A DNA stretch of 64,000 nucleotides. Origin: Parundibacterium terreum (GTDB taxonomy: Bacteria; Pseudomonadota; Gammaproteobacteria; Burkholderiales; Burkholderiaceae_D). The notes below the pieces were generated by a model. It saw nothing but the letters and a program-made list of their open reading frames with translations, was not told the origin of the DNA and made no database searches. The translations under genes and the position numbers were made by a program. The stretch lies in the NCBI RefSeq assembly GCF_014636315.1, contig NZ_BMED01000003.1, forward strand, positions 248,001 through 312,000, given 5' to 3'. The number at the start of each line of letters is the position of its first letter. Position 1 is the first letter of the stretch. This document shows, piece by piece, positions 57,075 through 64,000 of this stretch.

Positions 57075-58593
57075 AGGGATAGAACAGCCAGACGTGGTAG
57101 CCGGCTGCCTTGATGGTTTCCAGTTCAAAATACAATTTGACCGGTTGCTCGGATGAGCCGGCAAAACCTTTGATTAGGTCAGACTTATTGGCCAGATACT
57201 CGGCCGGCGTGAAGACCTTGCGCAGCACAGGCTGCTCCTTGTCATTGTCCAGCGTCAGTTCCAGCATGGGCCAGGCCTGCGTGGTGCTGCCCTTGTTGCG
57301 CAGCAGGAGCACCAGCGAAAACACATTCTTGTTGGGTGCCAGCGCCTGCAACTCGTTGGATTCCATCGAGATCGCGTCTATCTGCGTCAATAGCGTGATC
57401 TGGCAATTCAGTATCTTGCAGGCATCCGCCAATGCAGGCCGGGCTTGCGGGAACCACGCGGCCAGTTGATTGCGCATGGTGTAGGTGACCTGGGCCAGCA
57501 GGCCGAAGAACAGCAGTACCGACAGTACTGCCATTGTGATGCGCACAGCTTTGCTGCGTGCCTGCCTGCGTTCTGCCTGCAAGACAAAAGCGGGCGCCTC
57601 GGATTCAGACAGGCTGGATACTTGTTCGTCGATCAGTTCCGGATGGACAGACGCAGCTTCCAATGCTTCTTCTGCATCTGCATCCAGGGTTTCCGGTGCC
57701 GCGCCTTCATCGCCAGCATGTGCGGTATCGGCCAGCAGCAATTGCGCGTCCGCTTCCTCCGCATTGCCTTCATCAGTCTGCAATTCATCCGGTGCCGGAT
57801 CATCTTCCGGCTCCGCCAGTGAGACCGCCTGTGCATGGTCTTGCATATTGTCCTGCACAGCTTCGGTACCGATCTCTTCCTCGAATACGCTCTCGAATTC
57901 CGACAGGAATTCTGGCTCAAACTCAGGTTCGAATTCAGATTCTTCGTGTTTGATGTCGGCCGCAGGTGCGGCAGGCAATGCATACTCGGAGCTGCCGGAG
58001 GGTTCGGATACCAGCCCTGCATGAAGAGCGGGCTGGAATTCATCTGCGTCCGGCGTCAGCGGCGGGTCTTCCGGCGGTTCTTCTGTCTTGGCGACGACGC
58101 CCTCATCCGAAACTGACCAGTCTTCTTCGGCAGCGGCCAGCAAAGCCATGCGCTGCTGCAGCTCCGCATCCTCGTCAGCCAGCGACACTGCGGCGGCTTC
58201 GGGCGCTGGTTCCAATATCGGTTCCAGCTTGGGCTCGCGTTTTTCCTCAACAGGCTTAGCCGGGCTTTTTGCCAGTGGAAGCGGATTGTCGTCGAAAATA
58301 CCCAGGTCAAAATCCAGGGAATCGGCTTCGGCGGGTGCTGGTGATTCTGTATGTGCTACGGCAGCGGTTGTTGCTGCTGCTGCGGCGGCTACCGGTTCCG
58401 GTATCGCTGGCGTGGTTCGTGCAGCAGGCGTAGCCGGAGTGGCGGGTGTTGCGCCCGGCGCCACCAAATGCTCTATACCGTTGAAAATCTGCTGGCAGGA
58501 ACCGCAACGGACTATGCCTGCGTGCAGTTTTAGCTGGTCATTGGCGACCCTGAAGGTCGTTTGACAGTGGGGGCATTGGGTGGCGAGGGCCAT
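57073..58593 (-). CDS. Zinc-ribbon (MJ0042) and DUF3426 membrane protein
   Basis: 506 aa. N-terminal zinc ribbon CPHCQTTFRV..RCGSCQQIF (C8, C11, C31, C34), a long acidic Ala/Glu/Pro-rich linker (about 45-340), one membrane helix (ITMAVLSVLLFFGLLAQVTYT, near 350-370), and a C-terminal DUF3426 domain. Common downstream of prmA in betaproteobacteria; function unknown. Starts 20 bp after prmA. Confidence 0.88.
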   Translation of the reverse strand: MALATQCPHCQTTFRVANDQLKLHAGIVRCGSCQQIFNGIEHLVAPGATPATPATPAARTTPAIPEPVAAAAAATTAAVAHTESPAPAEADSLDFDLGIFDDNPLPLAKSPAKPVEEKREPKLEPILEPAPEAAAVSLADEDAELQQRMALLAAAEEDWSVSDEGVVAKTEEPPEDPPLTPDADEFQPALHAGLVSEPSGSSEYALPAAPAADIKHEESEFEPEFEPEFLSEFESVFEEEIGTEAVQDNMQDHAQAVSLAEPEDDPAPDELQTDEGNAEEADAQLLLADTAHAGDEGAAPETLDADAEEALEAASVHPELIDEQVSSLSESEAPAFVLQAERRQARSKAVRITMAVLSVLLFFGLLAQVTYTMRNQLAAWFPQARPALADACKILNCQITLLTQIDAISMESNELQALAPNKNVFSLVLLLRNKGSTTQAWPMLELTLDNDKEQPVLRKVFTPAEYLANKSDLIKGFAGSSEQPVKLYFELETIKAAGYHVWLFYP

Positions 58594-58613
58594 CTCGTCT
58601 TTGTGATGTTGGT

Positions 58614-59525
58614 CTAGGTTGCCAGCTTGCCGGACAAGGCAACCCAGCCTTCATGCTCGGCCCATACCGACAGCTTGATATAGGGAGCGTAAGCTGCGGC
58701 GACTTCTTCTGCCTGCCTTGACAGTACGCCGGATAAAATCAGCGAGCCACCTGCAGCCAAACGGCCCGACAGCATCGGCGCCATCAGTTTCAGCGGGCTG
58801 GACAGGATGTTGGCGACCACCACGTCAAACTTGTGGCTGGCAGGATGGGTAACCGAAAAATCTTCCGGCAACGCATAATGGATTTCGCAGTGGTTGCGTT
58901 CCGCGTTGTAGCGCGCAGATTCTATCGCTTGCGGATCGATATCGACGCCGACGACATCCTTTGCGCCCAGTTTTTGCGCGACCATCGCCAGGATGCCGGA
59001 ACCGCAGCCGTAGTCGAGTACGGTCAGGTCCTTCGGTGCATTGGCTTCCAGCCATTCCATGCACAGGCGTGTGGTCGGATGGCTGCCGGTGCCGAAGGCG
59101 AGGCCGGGATCCAGCTCCAGTATCAGGGCATCGGGGTCAGGGGCATCGTGCCAGCTAGGCACGACCCAGATATTCTTGCCTATATGAATAGGCTCGAACT
59201 GGGATTGGGTCAGACGCACCCAATCCTGTTCTTCCACGGAGCGTGTCGTATAGGCTGGTGTCGTTGCCAGTGAAATTGCGGCGGCGGCATCGGCCACGAT
59301 CGCAGCATGATCGCTGTCGATATCGGCCAATGCAACCACACGGCTGCGATCCCATGCGGTTTCGTCCGGCTCCATGCCGGGTTCGCCGAACAGGGGATTC
59401 TCCGCATCGGTACCTTCATCGGCGTCTTCTACAGACACCGATAAGGCGCCCGCTTCCATCAAAGCATCGGAAAGCGGCTCTGCGTGCTCGCGTGCAACTT
59501 CAATAACAATTTCTATCCAGCCCAT
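58614..59525 (-). CDS. prmA: Ribosomal protein L11 methyltransferase
   Basis: 303 aa. N-terminal L11-recognition domain and a SAM-binding methyltransferase domain with [18 protein letters not shown] (motif I) and the [10 protein letters not shown] (N-[IL]-L catalytic stretch). Trimethylates L11. Fourth gene of the accB-accC-prmA-DUF3426 unit, 53 bp after accC. Confidence 0.95.
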   Translation of the reverse strand: MGWIEIVIEVAREHAEPLSDALMEAGALSVSVEDADEGTDAENPLFGEPGMEPDETAWDRSRVVALADIDSDHAAIVADAAAAISLATTPAYTTRSVEEQDWVRLTQSQFEPIHIGKNIWVVPSWHDAPDPDALILELDPGLAFGTGSHPTTRLCMEWLEANAPKDLTVLDYGCGSGILAMVAQKLGAKDVVGVDIDPQAIESARYNAERNHCEIHYALPEDFSVTHPASHKFDVVVANILSSPLKLMAPMLSGRLAAGGSLILSGVLSRQAEEVAAAYAPYIKLSVWAEHEGWVALSGKLAT

Positions 59526-59578
59526 TACTTTACTTCTCCAGGTTTACTTCTGTTACCGCCGCTTGTTTCGGTGCTTGC

Positions 59579-60958
59579 TTATTTCTTGCCGGCTTTGGCG
59601 TCTTTAGGCAAATCCGGCTTGTCGGCGAGCTTCTGTTCCAGGTAATGGATATTGGTGCCGCCTTCGATAAAGCGGGCATCGATCATCAGTTCGCGGTGCA
59701 GCGGGATATTAGTCTGTATGCCTTCAACCACCATTTCGGACAGCGCGATCTGCATGCGCTTGATGGCTTGCTCACGGGTTGCGCCGTAAGAAATCACCTT
59801 GCCTATCATGGAGTCGTAATTCGGCGGTACGAAATAGCCTGCATAAGCGTGCGAATCCACGCGTATGCCAGGGCCGCCCGGTGCGTGCCAGGAAACGATG
59901 CGTCCCGGGGAAGGCGTAAACTTGAACGGGTCTTCGGCATTGATACGGCACTCTATGGAGTGGCCTTTCAATTCGATATCTGCCTGGCGATAGCGCAGTT
60001 TTTCGCCGAAAGCGATGCGTATCTGTTCCTGCACGATATCGACGCCGGTGATCATTTCTGTGACCGGATGTTCTACCTGTACGCGGGTATTCATTTCGAT
60101 GAAATAGAATTCCTCGTTTTCATACAGGAATTCAAAGGTGCCCGCGCCGCGGTAGCCCAGCTTGCGGCAGGCTTCTGCACAGCGGTTACCGATTTTTTCT
60201 ATGATCTTGCGGGGAATGCCTGGCGCCGGTGCTTCTTCTATCACCTTCTGGTGACGGCGCTGCATCGAGCAATCGCGCTCGCCCAGCCAGATCGCATTTT
60301 TATGCTCGTCGGCCAGGATCTGGATTTCCACGTGGCGTGGATTCTCCAGGAACTTCTCCATATAGACTTCTGGATTGCCGAAGGCTGCGCCGGCTTCTGC
60401 CTTGGTCATCGTCACGGCGTTCAGCAGTGCCGCTTCGGTATGCACCACGCGCATGCCGCGTCCACCGCCGCCGCCCGCTGCCTTGATGATGACAGGGTAG
60501 CCGACCTTGCGCGCGATCTGGACAATCGCTTTAGGATCATCCGGCAATGCGCCTTCGGAACCTGGTACGCAAGGTACGCCCGCCTTGATCATTGCATGCT
60601 TGGCCGATACCTTGTCACCCATCATGCGGATGGATTCTGCGCGAGGGCCGATGAAGACAAAGCCGGATTGCTCCACGCGCTCTGCAAAATCGGCGTTCTC
60701 AGACAGGAAACCGTAGCCCGGATGAATAGCCTGAGCGTCAGTGACTTCTGCCGCGCTGATGATGGCGGGCATGCTCAGATAGCTTAAGTTGGAAGGGGCT
60801 GGACCGATGCAGACCGATTCGTCTGCCAGTTTGACGTACTTGGCTTCGCGGTCGGCCTCGGAGTGGACAACCACCGTTTTAATGCCCATCTCGCGGCATG
60901 CGCGCTGGATACGGAGCGCGATTTCACCACGGTTGGCGATAAGAATTTTTTCAAACAT
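59579..60958 (-). CDS. accC: Acetyl-CoA carboxylase, biotin carboxylase subunit
   Basis: 459 aa ATP-grasp enzyme carboxylating biotin on AccB. N-terminal [21 protein letters not shown], glycine loop [15 protein letters not shown], metal-site [22 protein letters not shown] are intact. A C-terminal Lys/Ala tail ends the protein. First step of fatty-acid synthesis with AccB; 102 bp after accB. Confidence 0.97.
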   Translation of the reverse strand: MFEKILIANRGEIALRIQRACREMGIKTVVVHSEADREAKYVKLADESVCIGPAPSNLSYLSMPAIISAAEVTDAQAIHPGYGFLSENADFAERVEQSGFVFIGPRAESIRMMGDKVSAKHAMIKAGVPCVPGSEGALPDDPKAIVQIARKVGYPVIIKAAGGGGGRGMRVVHTEAALLNAVTMTKAEAGAAFGNPEVYMEKFLENPRHVEIQILADEHKNAIWLGERDCSMQRRHQKVIEEAPAPGIPRKIIEKIGNRCAEACRKLGYRGAGTFEFLYENEEFYFIEMNTRVQVEHPVTEMITGVDIVQEQIRIAFGEKLRYRQADIELKGHSIECRINAEDPFKFTPSPGRIVSWHAPGGPGIRVDSHAYAGYFVPPNYDSMIGKVISYGATREQAIKRMQIALSEMVVEGIQTNIPLHRELMIDARFIEGGTNIHYLEQKLADKPDLPKDAKAGKK

Positions 60959-61060
60959 AGTATTAATCTGTAGTGATTGCAGCGCTTGATTGCGGTGCAG
61001 AGATAATGCTGCTGAACAACGCCGGAGTTCATACCAGCCGCAAATGCGGCCGCAAGGCGT

Positions 61061-61519
61061 TTAGCCAATCACAAACAAAGGTTGACCATATTCGACTGGC
61101 TGACCGTTTTCTACCAGGATCTGTTTTACTACGCCGGTCGTGTCACTGTCGATTTCATTCAAAAGCTTCATGGCTTCGATGATGCACAGGGTGTCGCCGG
61201 ACTTCACGCTGCTGCCGACTTCCACGAAAGGCGAAGCGCCTGGAGCGGAGGAGCGGTAGAAAGTGCCTACCATAGGGGACTTGACGATATGGCCTTCTGG
61301 GGCAGCCGGTGCTGCCGGAGCAACTGGCGCGGCGGCTACAGGGGCTGCCGCAGGCATCGCTTGCTGCATGCCTTGCGGCTGCATCATGACTACTTGATTC
61401 TGGGGTATTGCAGAAGTTTTAACGATGCGAACCTTGCCTTCGCCTTCAGTCACTTCGAGTTCTGCAATATCAGACTCGGCAACGAGGTCGATCAAGGTTT
61501 TTAGTTTTCTTAAATCCAT
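61061..61519 (-). CDS. accB: Acetyl-CoA carboxylase, biotin carboxyl carrier protein
   Basis: 152 aa. Biotinylation site K118 in [13 protein letters not shown], preceded by an Ala/Pro-rich linker (52-77). AGGGGA precedes ATG 61519. A TATAAT on the minus strand (61601-61606) is a likely -10 box with no good -35, so the unit may have its own promoter or be read from aroQ. Confidence 0.97.
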   Translation of the reverse strand: MDLRKLKTLIDLVAESDIAELEVTEGEGKVRIVKTSAIPQNQVVMMQPQGMQQAMPAAAPVAAAPVAPAAPAAPEGHIVKSPMVGTFYRSSAPGASPFVEVGSSVKSGDTLCIIEAMKLLNEIDSDTTGVVKQILVENGQPVEYGQPLFVIG

Positions 61520-61642
61520 GTGGAATTCCCCTGGGAATAATGGTTTTTAAATTATTGGATGCACAATCGACAAAATGGCGATTGGCAATCGTAGGGCGCG
61601 ATTATAAGCCAATATCGGCAAATTGCGTGAAGATGGACGAAT

Positions 61643-62080
61643 TTAAAGACTTTTTAATGCAAAGTCAATCGCCAGTCGGTAACCGTCTGTGCCTAGGCCG
61701 CAAATAACGCCTGTGGCAATCGCAGACAGAAAAGAGTGGTGGCGGAATGCCTCTCTCTGGTGCACATTGGAAATATGCACTTCAATGAATGGTATCGCCA
61801 CACCGGCTAGCGCATCCCTCAATGCGACGCTGGTATGGGTCAATCCACCCGGATTGATAATGATGGCATCTACCTTTTCATCACGGGCAGCATGGATACG
61901 ATCTATCAGCATGCCCTCGTGATTGCTCTGGAAAGTATGCAGCCTGGCATGGGCAGCTTCTGCCTGTTGCCTGGCTGCCGATTCCACGTCTGCCAACGTC
62001 GTATAACCATAGACCTCGGGCTCTCTGGTGCCGAGCAGGTTCAGGTTTGGTCCGTTGAGCAGCAGGATGTTACTTGCCAT
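61643..62080 (-). CDS. aroQ: 3-dehydroquinate dehydratase, type II
   Basis: 145 aa. Third step of the shikimate pathway. [17 protein letters not shown] contains the catalytic tyrosine, [17 protein letters not shown] and VEVHISN-like [21 protein letters not shown] hold the substrate. ATG 62080 ([12 protein letters not shown]) fits the family; the longer frame from 62140 lacks support. Usual place before accB in many proteobacteria. Confidence 0.96.
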   Translation of the reverse strand: MASNILLLNGPNLNLLGTREPEVYGYTTLADVESAARQQAEAAHARLHTFQSNHEGMLIDRIHAARDEKVDAIIINPGGLTHTSVALRDALAGVAIPFIEVHISNVHQREAFRHHSFLSAIATGVICGLGTDGYRLAIDFALKSL

Positions 62081-62155
62081 AATACCAATTGGTTCATCGA
62101 CGATAGGCGCATTTTGCCGCCATTTACCCCCGATTGGCAAGGAAAAATCGCTGTC

Positions 62156-62686
62156 TTACATAGTCAGTTTTGTTATATCGGCACGTAATTCGTCCATTTT
62201 CAGGCGGCCTAAATAGCTTTTTGCTAAGCTCCCGTCCGGTGCGATGAGCACGGTGAACGGTAGTCCGCCAGCCTGATTGCCCAGCTGGCGCGAGAGTTCG
62301 GTGCCTTCCATGCCGGCTGCAAACAGCGGATAGGTGATTTTGTATTTGTTTGCAAATTCGGCAATATTGCTTGGGCTGTCTATGCCCAGGCCCAGCAATT
62401 GAATATTTTTGGCAGCCAGTTCATTTTGCAAGGCAGACAACTCAGGCATTTCCTGCACGCAGGGCCCGCACCAGGTTGCCCAAAAATTCACGACCAGGAA
62501 TTTTCCTTGCCATTGAGATAATTTTTGCTGCTGACCCTTGCTATCCGACAGGGTCATCGTCATCAATTGCTGGATGGCAGGAGATTGCGGCTTGGCTGGT
62601 GTAGTGTGCTTATTGCCCAGATAGACGCCGATGCCGGCAAACAGGATGGCCACGACGGCGGCGCTGGCGATAAAACTTTTTTTCAT
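62156..62686 (-). CDS. TlpA-like thioredoxin-fold protein
   Basis: 176 aa. N-terminal signal anchor (about 5-23), then a thioredoxin fold with W72-C73-G-P-C76 (FWATWCGPCVQEMPEL) and cis-Pro loop GGLPFTVLIAPDG. Periplasmic thiol-disulfide exchange, for example in cytochrome c or copper-site assembly. ATG overlaps the upstream gene's stop by 4 bp. Confidence 0.9.
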   Translation of the reverse strand: MKKSFIASAAVVAILFAGIGVYLGNKHTTPAKPQSPAIQQLMTMTLSDSKGQQQKLSQWQGKFLVVNFWATWCGPCVQEMPELSALQNELAAKNIQLLGLGIDSPSNIAEFANKYKITYPLFAAGMEGTELSRQLGNQAGGLPFTVLIAPDGSLAKSYLGRLKMDELRADITKLTM

Positions 62687-63285
62687 TCTGCGGTGCTTTC
62701 TATAGTGCTGTCTTGGATCAGGCTGCGTACTGCAGCGATATTGGCGCGTTCGGTACGGCCGCCGGAACGCAGGTCGTCGGTGTTATAAAGCGCCAGATGC
62801 ACGCCTTCCTGCTGGTGCAGGAAACTCAGGGTTTCTATCATCTCGTTGCGGCTGCTGACAGTTTCCGAGACCTCGAAATTGACGTCCTTGTTCAGCAGGA
62901 AGATAGTCACATCCTTGGTATTGTCGGTAAATAGCTGCAAATGGATGTCACTATGCTGGCCGGCAGTGCCGTTTAATACCGCGCCGGTCAGGTAGGGCTG
63001 GAATCTTTCCAGCTCCAGCATCAGGCCGAGTGCAATTTGCCGCAACAGCAACAGGCGCTGCGGCTGGGTATCGCCGAAAAACAGCGCATTGTATTCGCGG
63101 ACTTCCTGCTCTATCTGGCTATTGTCGGGCAAGATGTCGCCTTTCGGCTTCTTGTTGCCCAATATCTGCTTGGCAGCCTTGCGCTTGGCGGAGCCATAGT
63201 CGGCGCCGTCTTCCGCGATCATGCGGGCTGCCAGCATAGCAATTTCGCTACGCAGCATTTCGGCATCACTAGGGTAATTGAGCAT
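62683..63285 (-). CDS. Conserved protein of unknown function
   Basis: 200 aa soluble protein, no signal or membrane segment. The first 60 residues are Ala/Lys-rich and helical. The middle LTGAVLNGTAGQHSDIHLQLF resembles the Gly-Ser/Thr plus S-D-x-D-L pattern of pol-beta-type nucleotidyltransferases, but the second acid is His (SDIHL), so it may be a catalytically dead relative. I cannot name the family with confidence. Coupled to the tlpA-like gene and divergent from mpl. Confidence 0.65.
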   Translation of the reverse strand: MLNYPSDAEMLRSEIAMLAARMIAEDGADYGSAKRKAAKQILGNKKPKGDILPDNSQIEQEVREYNALFFGDTQPQRLLLLRQIALGLMLELERFQPYLTGAVLNGTAGQHSDIHLQLFTDNTKDVTIFLLNKDVNFEVSETVSSRNEMIETLSFLHQQEGVHLALYNTDDLRSGGRTERANIAAVRSLIQDSTIESTAE

Positions 63286-63473
63286 GGCTGGACTATTTGT
63301 GATTTGTAGAACGGGTTCCAGAATAATAGCCCAGACTCTTAAAGTCTGCCTCTGCTTATCCCCGTCAGGTAGAATTGCGGGATTCTGGAATTTGGCCTGT
63401 TTTGCTTGGAGCGTACGGGCGGCATAAAAGTTTCAGGCGGCTGGCTGATCAAAGATTTCCTTATCAATTAAAT

Positions 63474-64000
63474 ATGCATATTCACATACTAGGTATTTGC
63501 GGTACTTTCATGGGCGGTCTGGCAGTGCTGGCGAAGGAGGCCGGACATAAGGTGACCGGTTGCGATGCCAATGTCTACCCGCCCATGAGCACGCAGTTGC
63601 AGGCGCAAGGCATAGAGCTGACTGAGGGCTACGGCCCCGAGCAAATCCACCTGCAGCCTGACTTGTTTGTGATCGGCAATGTGATTTCGCGCGGCAATCC
63701 GCTGATGGAAGAAATATTAAACCGCGGCCTGCCTTATATATCCGGCCCGCAATGGATGGGCGACCATATCCTGCGCGACCGCTGGGTGCTGGCAGTGGCG
63801 GGTACCCACGGCAAGACCACCACGTCGGCAATGCTGGCCTGGATACTGGAATCTGCCGGCTACGCGCCAGGCTTCCTGATCGGCGGCGTGCCTCTGAATT
63901 TTGGCATCTCTGCGCGGCTGAGCGGTGCCGGCCAGCAATCCGACTTCTTCGTGATCGAGGCCGATGAATACGATACGGCCTTCTTCGACAAGCGCAGCAA
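63474..64000 (+). CDS. mpl: Murein peptide ligase Mpl (5' part, cut by window end)
   Basis: The first 175 codons are visible and no stop is reached. MHIHILGICGTFMGGLAVLAKEAGH is the N-terminal Rossmann start, GTHGKTTTSAML the ATP loop, and IEADEYDTAFFDKRSK the ligase motif, matching Mpl rather than MurC. Mpl attaches recycled L-Ala-D-Glu-mDAP tripeptide to UDP-MurNAc. Works in the same recycling route as AmpD at 23097-23726. No clear ribosome-binding site is seen before ATG 63474. Confidence 0.93.
   Translation, partial: MHIHILGICGTFMGGLAVLAKEAGHKVTGCDANVYPPMSTQLQAQGIELTEGYGPEQIHLQPDLFVIGNVISRGNPLMEEILNRGLPYISGPQWMGDHILRDRWVLAVAGTHGKTTTSAMLAWILESAGYAPGFLIGGVPLNFGISARLSGAGQQSDFFVIEADEYDTAFFDKRS

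Noticed and set aside
62084-62093. ACCAATTGGT, the core of the RutR-like palindrome, just upstream of aroQ
   Set aside because: The flanks (AAT and TCA) do not continue the TTT/AAA arms, and a 10-bp match alone can occur by chance; aroQ has no link to pyrimidine use.
63332-63348. CAGACT-CTTAA-AGTCTG, recalling a tRNA anticodon arm
   Set aside because: No acceptor, D or T arm can be built around it; it is a short palindrome in the mpl leader.

Overview
The window reads as chromosomal DNA of a betaproteobacterium of the order Burkholderiales, most likely Oxalobacteraceae (Herminiimonas/Janthinobacterium-like). The clues are the gene order ispB | rplU-rpmA-obgE-proB | CNP1-like-rppH | proS-lytic transglycosylase | SWIB protein | ffh, the order ccsA-PP0621-pilS-pilR-ampD-nrdA-nrdB, a Lys/Ala/Pro-rich histone H1-like protein, and the cluster tlpA-aroQ-accB-accC-prmA. 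The family-level name is an inference from gene order and protein style; no database was searched.

Layout. 1-12.3 kb is housekeeping: a CNNM/CBS membrane protein, octaprenyl diphosphate synthase, ribosomal proteins L21 and L27, the GTPase Obg, glutamate 5-kinase, RppH, prolyl-tRNA synthetase, a lytic transglycosylase, a SWIB protein and Ffh. 12.6-18.6 kb holds a NitT/TauT-type ABC importer followed by a DctB/DctD-like two-component system; the importer has a good sigma-54 promoter match and a palindrome at enhancer distance. 18.7-28.3 kb is ccsA, PP0621, pilSR, ampD and the class Ia ribonucleotide reductase with two NrdR boxes. 28.3-30.3 kb has a highly structured intergenic region, the histone H1-like gene and yggT.

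31.5-57.0 kb is a pyrimidine and nucleoside catabolic island. The parts fit into one route. The ABC importer (BmpA-type binding protein, ATPase, two permeases) and an NCS1 permease bring in nucleosides and bases. Cdd, IunH and RbsK turn cytidine/uridine into uracil and ribose 5-phosphate. PsuK and PsuG do the same for pseudouridine, and CodA makes uracil from cytosine. PreT-PreA, dihydropyrimidinase and an N-carbamoyl amidohydrolase open uracil to beta-alanine. An omega-aminotransferase and MmsA carry beta-alanine through malonate semialdehyde to acetyl-CoA. A RutR-like TetR regulator and a MocR regulator lie beside the aminotransferase. A RutR-like palindrome (TTTACCA-N2-TGGTAAA) precedes the aminotransferase and preT, and at preT and the NCS1 permease a palindrome lies exactly 3 nt upstream of a sigma-54-type promoter, suggesting joint control by pyrimidine and nitrogen status.

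57.0-64.0 kb returns to housekeeping, mostly leftward: a zinc-ribbon/DUF3426 protein, PrmA, AccC, AccB, AroQ, a TlpA-like thioredoxin, a small protein of unknown role, and rightward the 5' part of mpl, cut by the window edge.

The points most worth a second look are: the 2-oxoglutarate/Fe(II) oxygenase embedded in the nucleoside operon; the repeated operator plus sigma-54 layout; the run of hairpins (28450-28765) before the histone H1-like gene; the sigma-54-linked ABC/DctBD-like cluster; and the long inverted repeat in the obgE leader. No tRNA, rRNA, CRISPR array, insertion sequence or prophage was seen.
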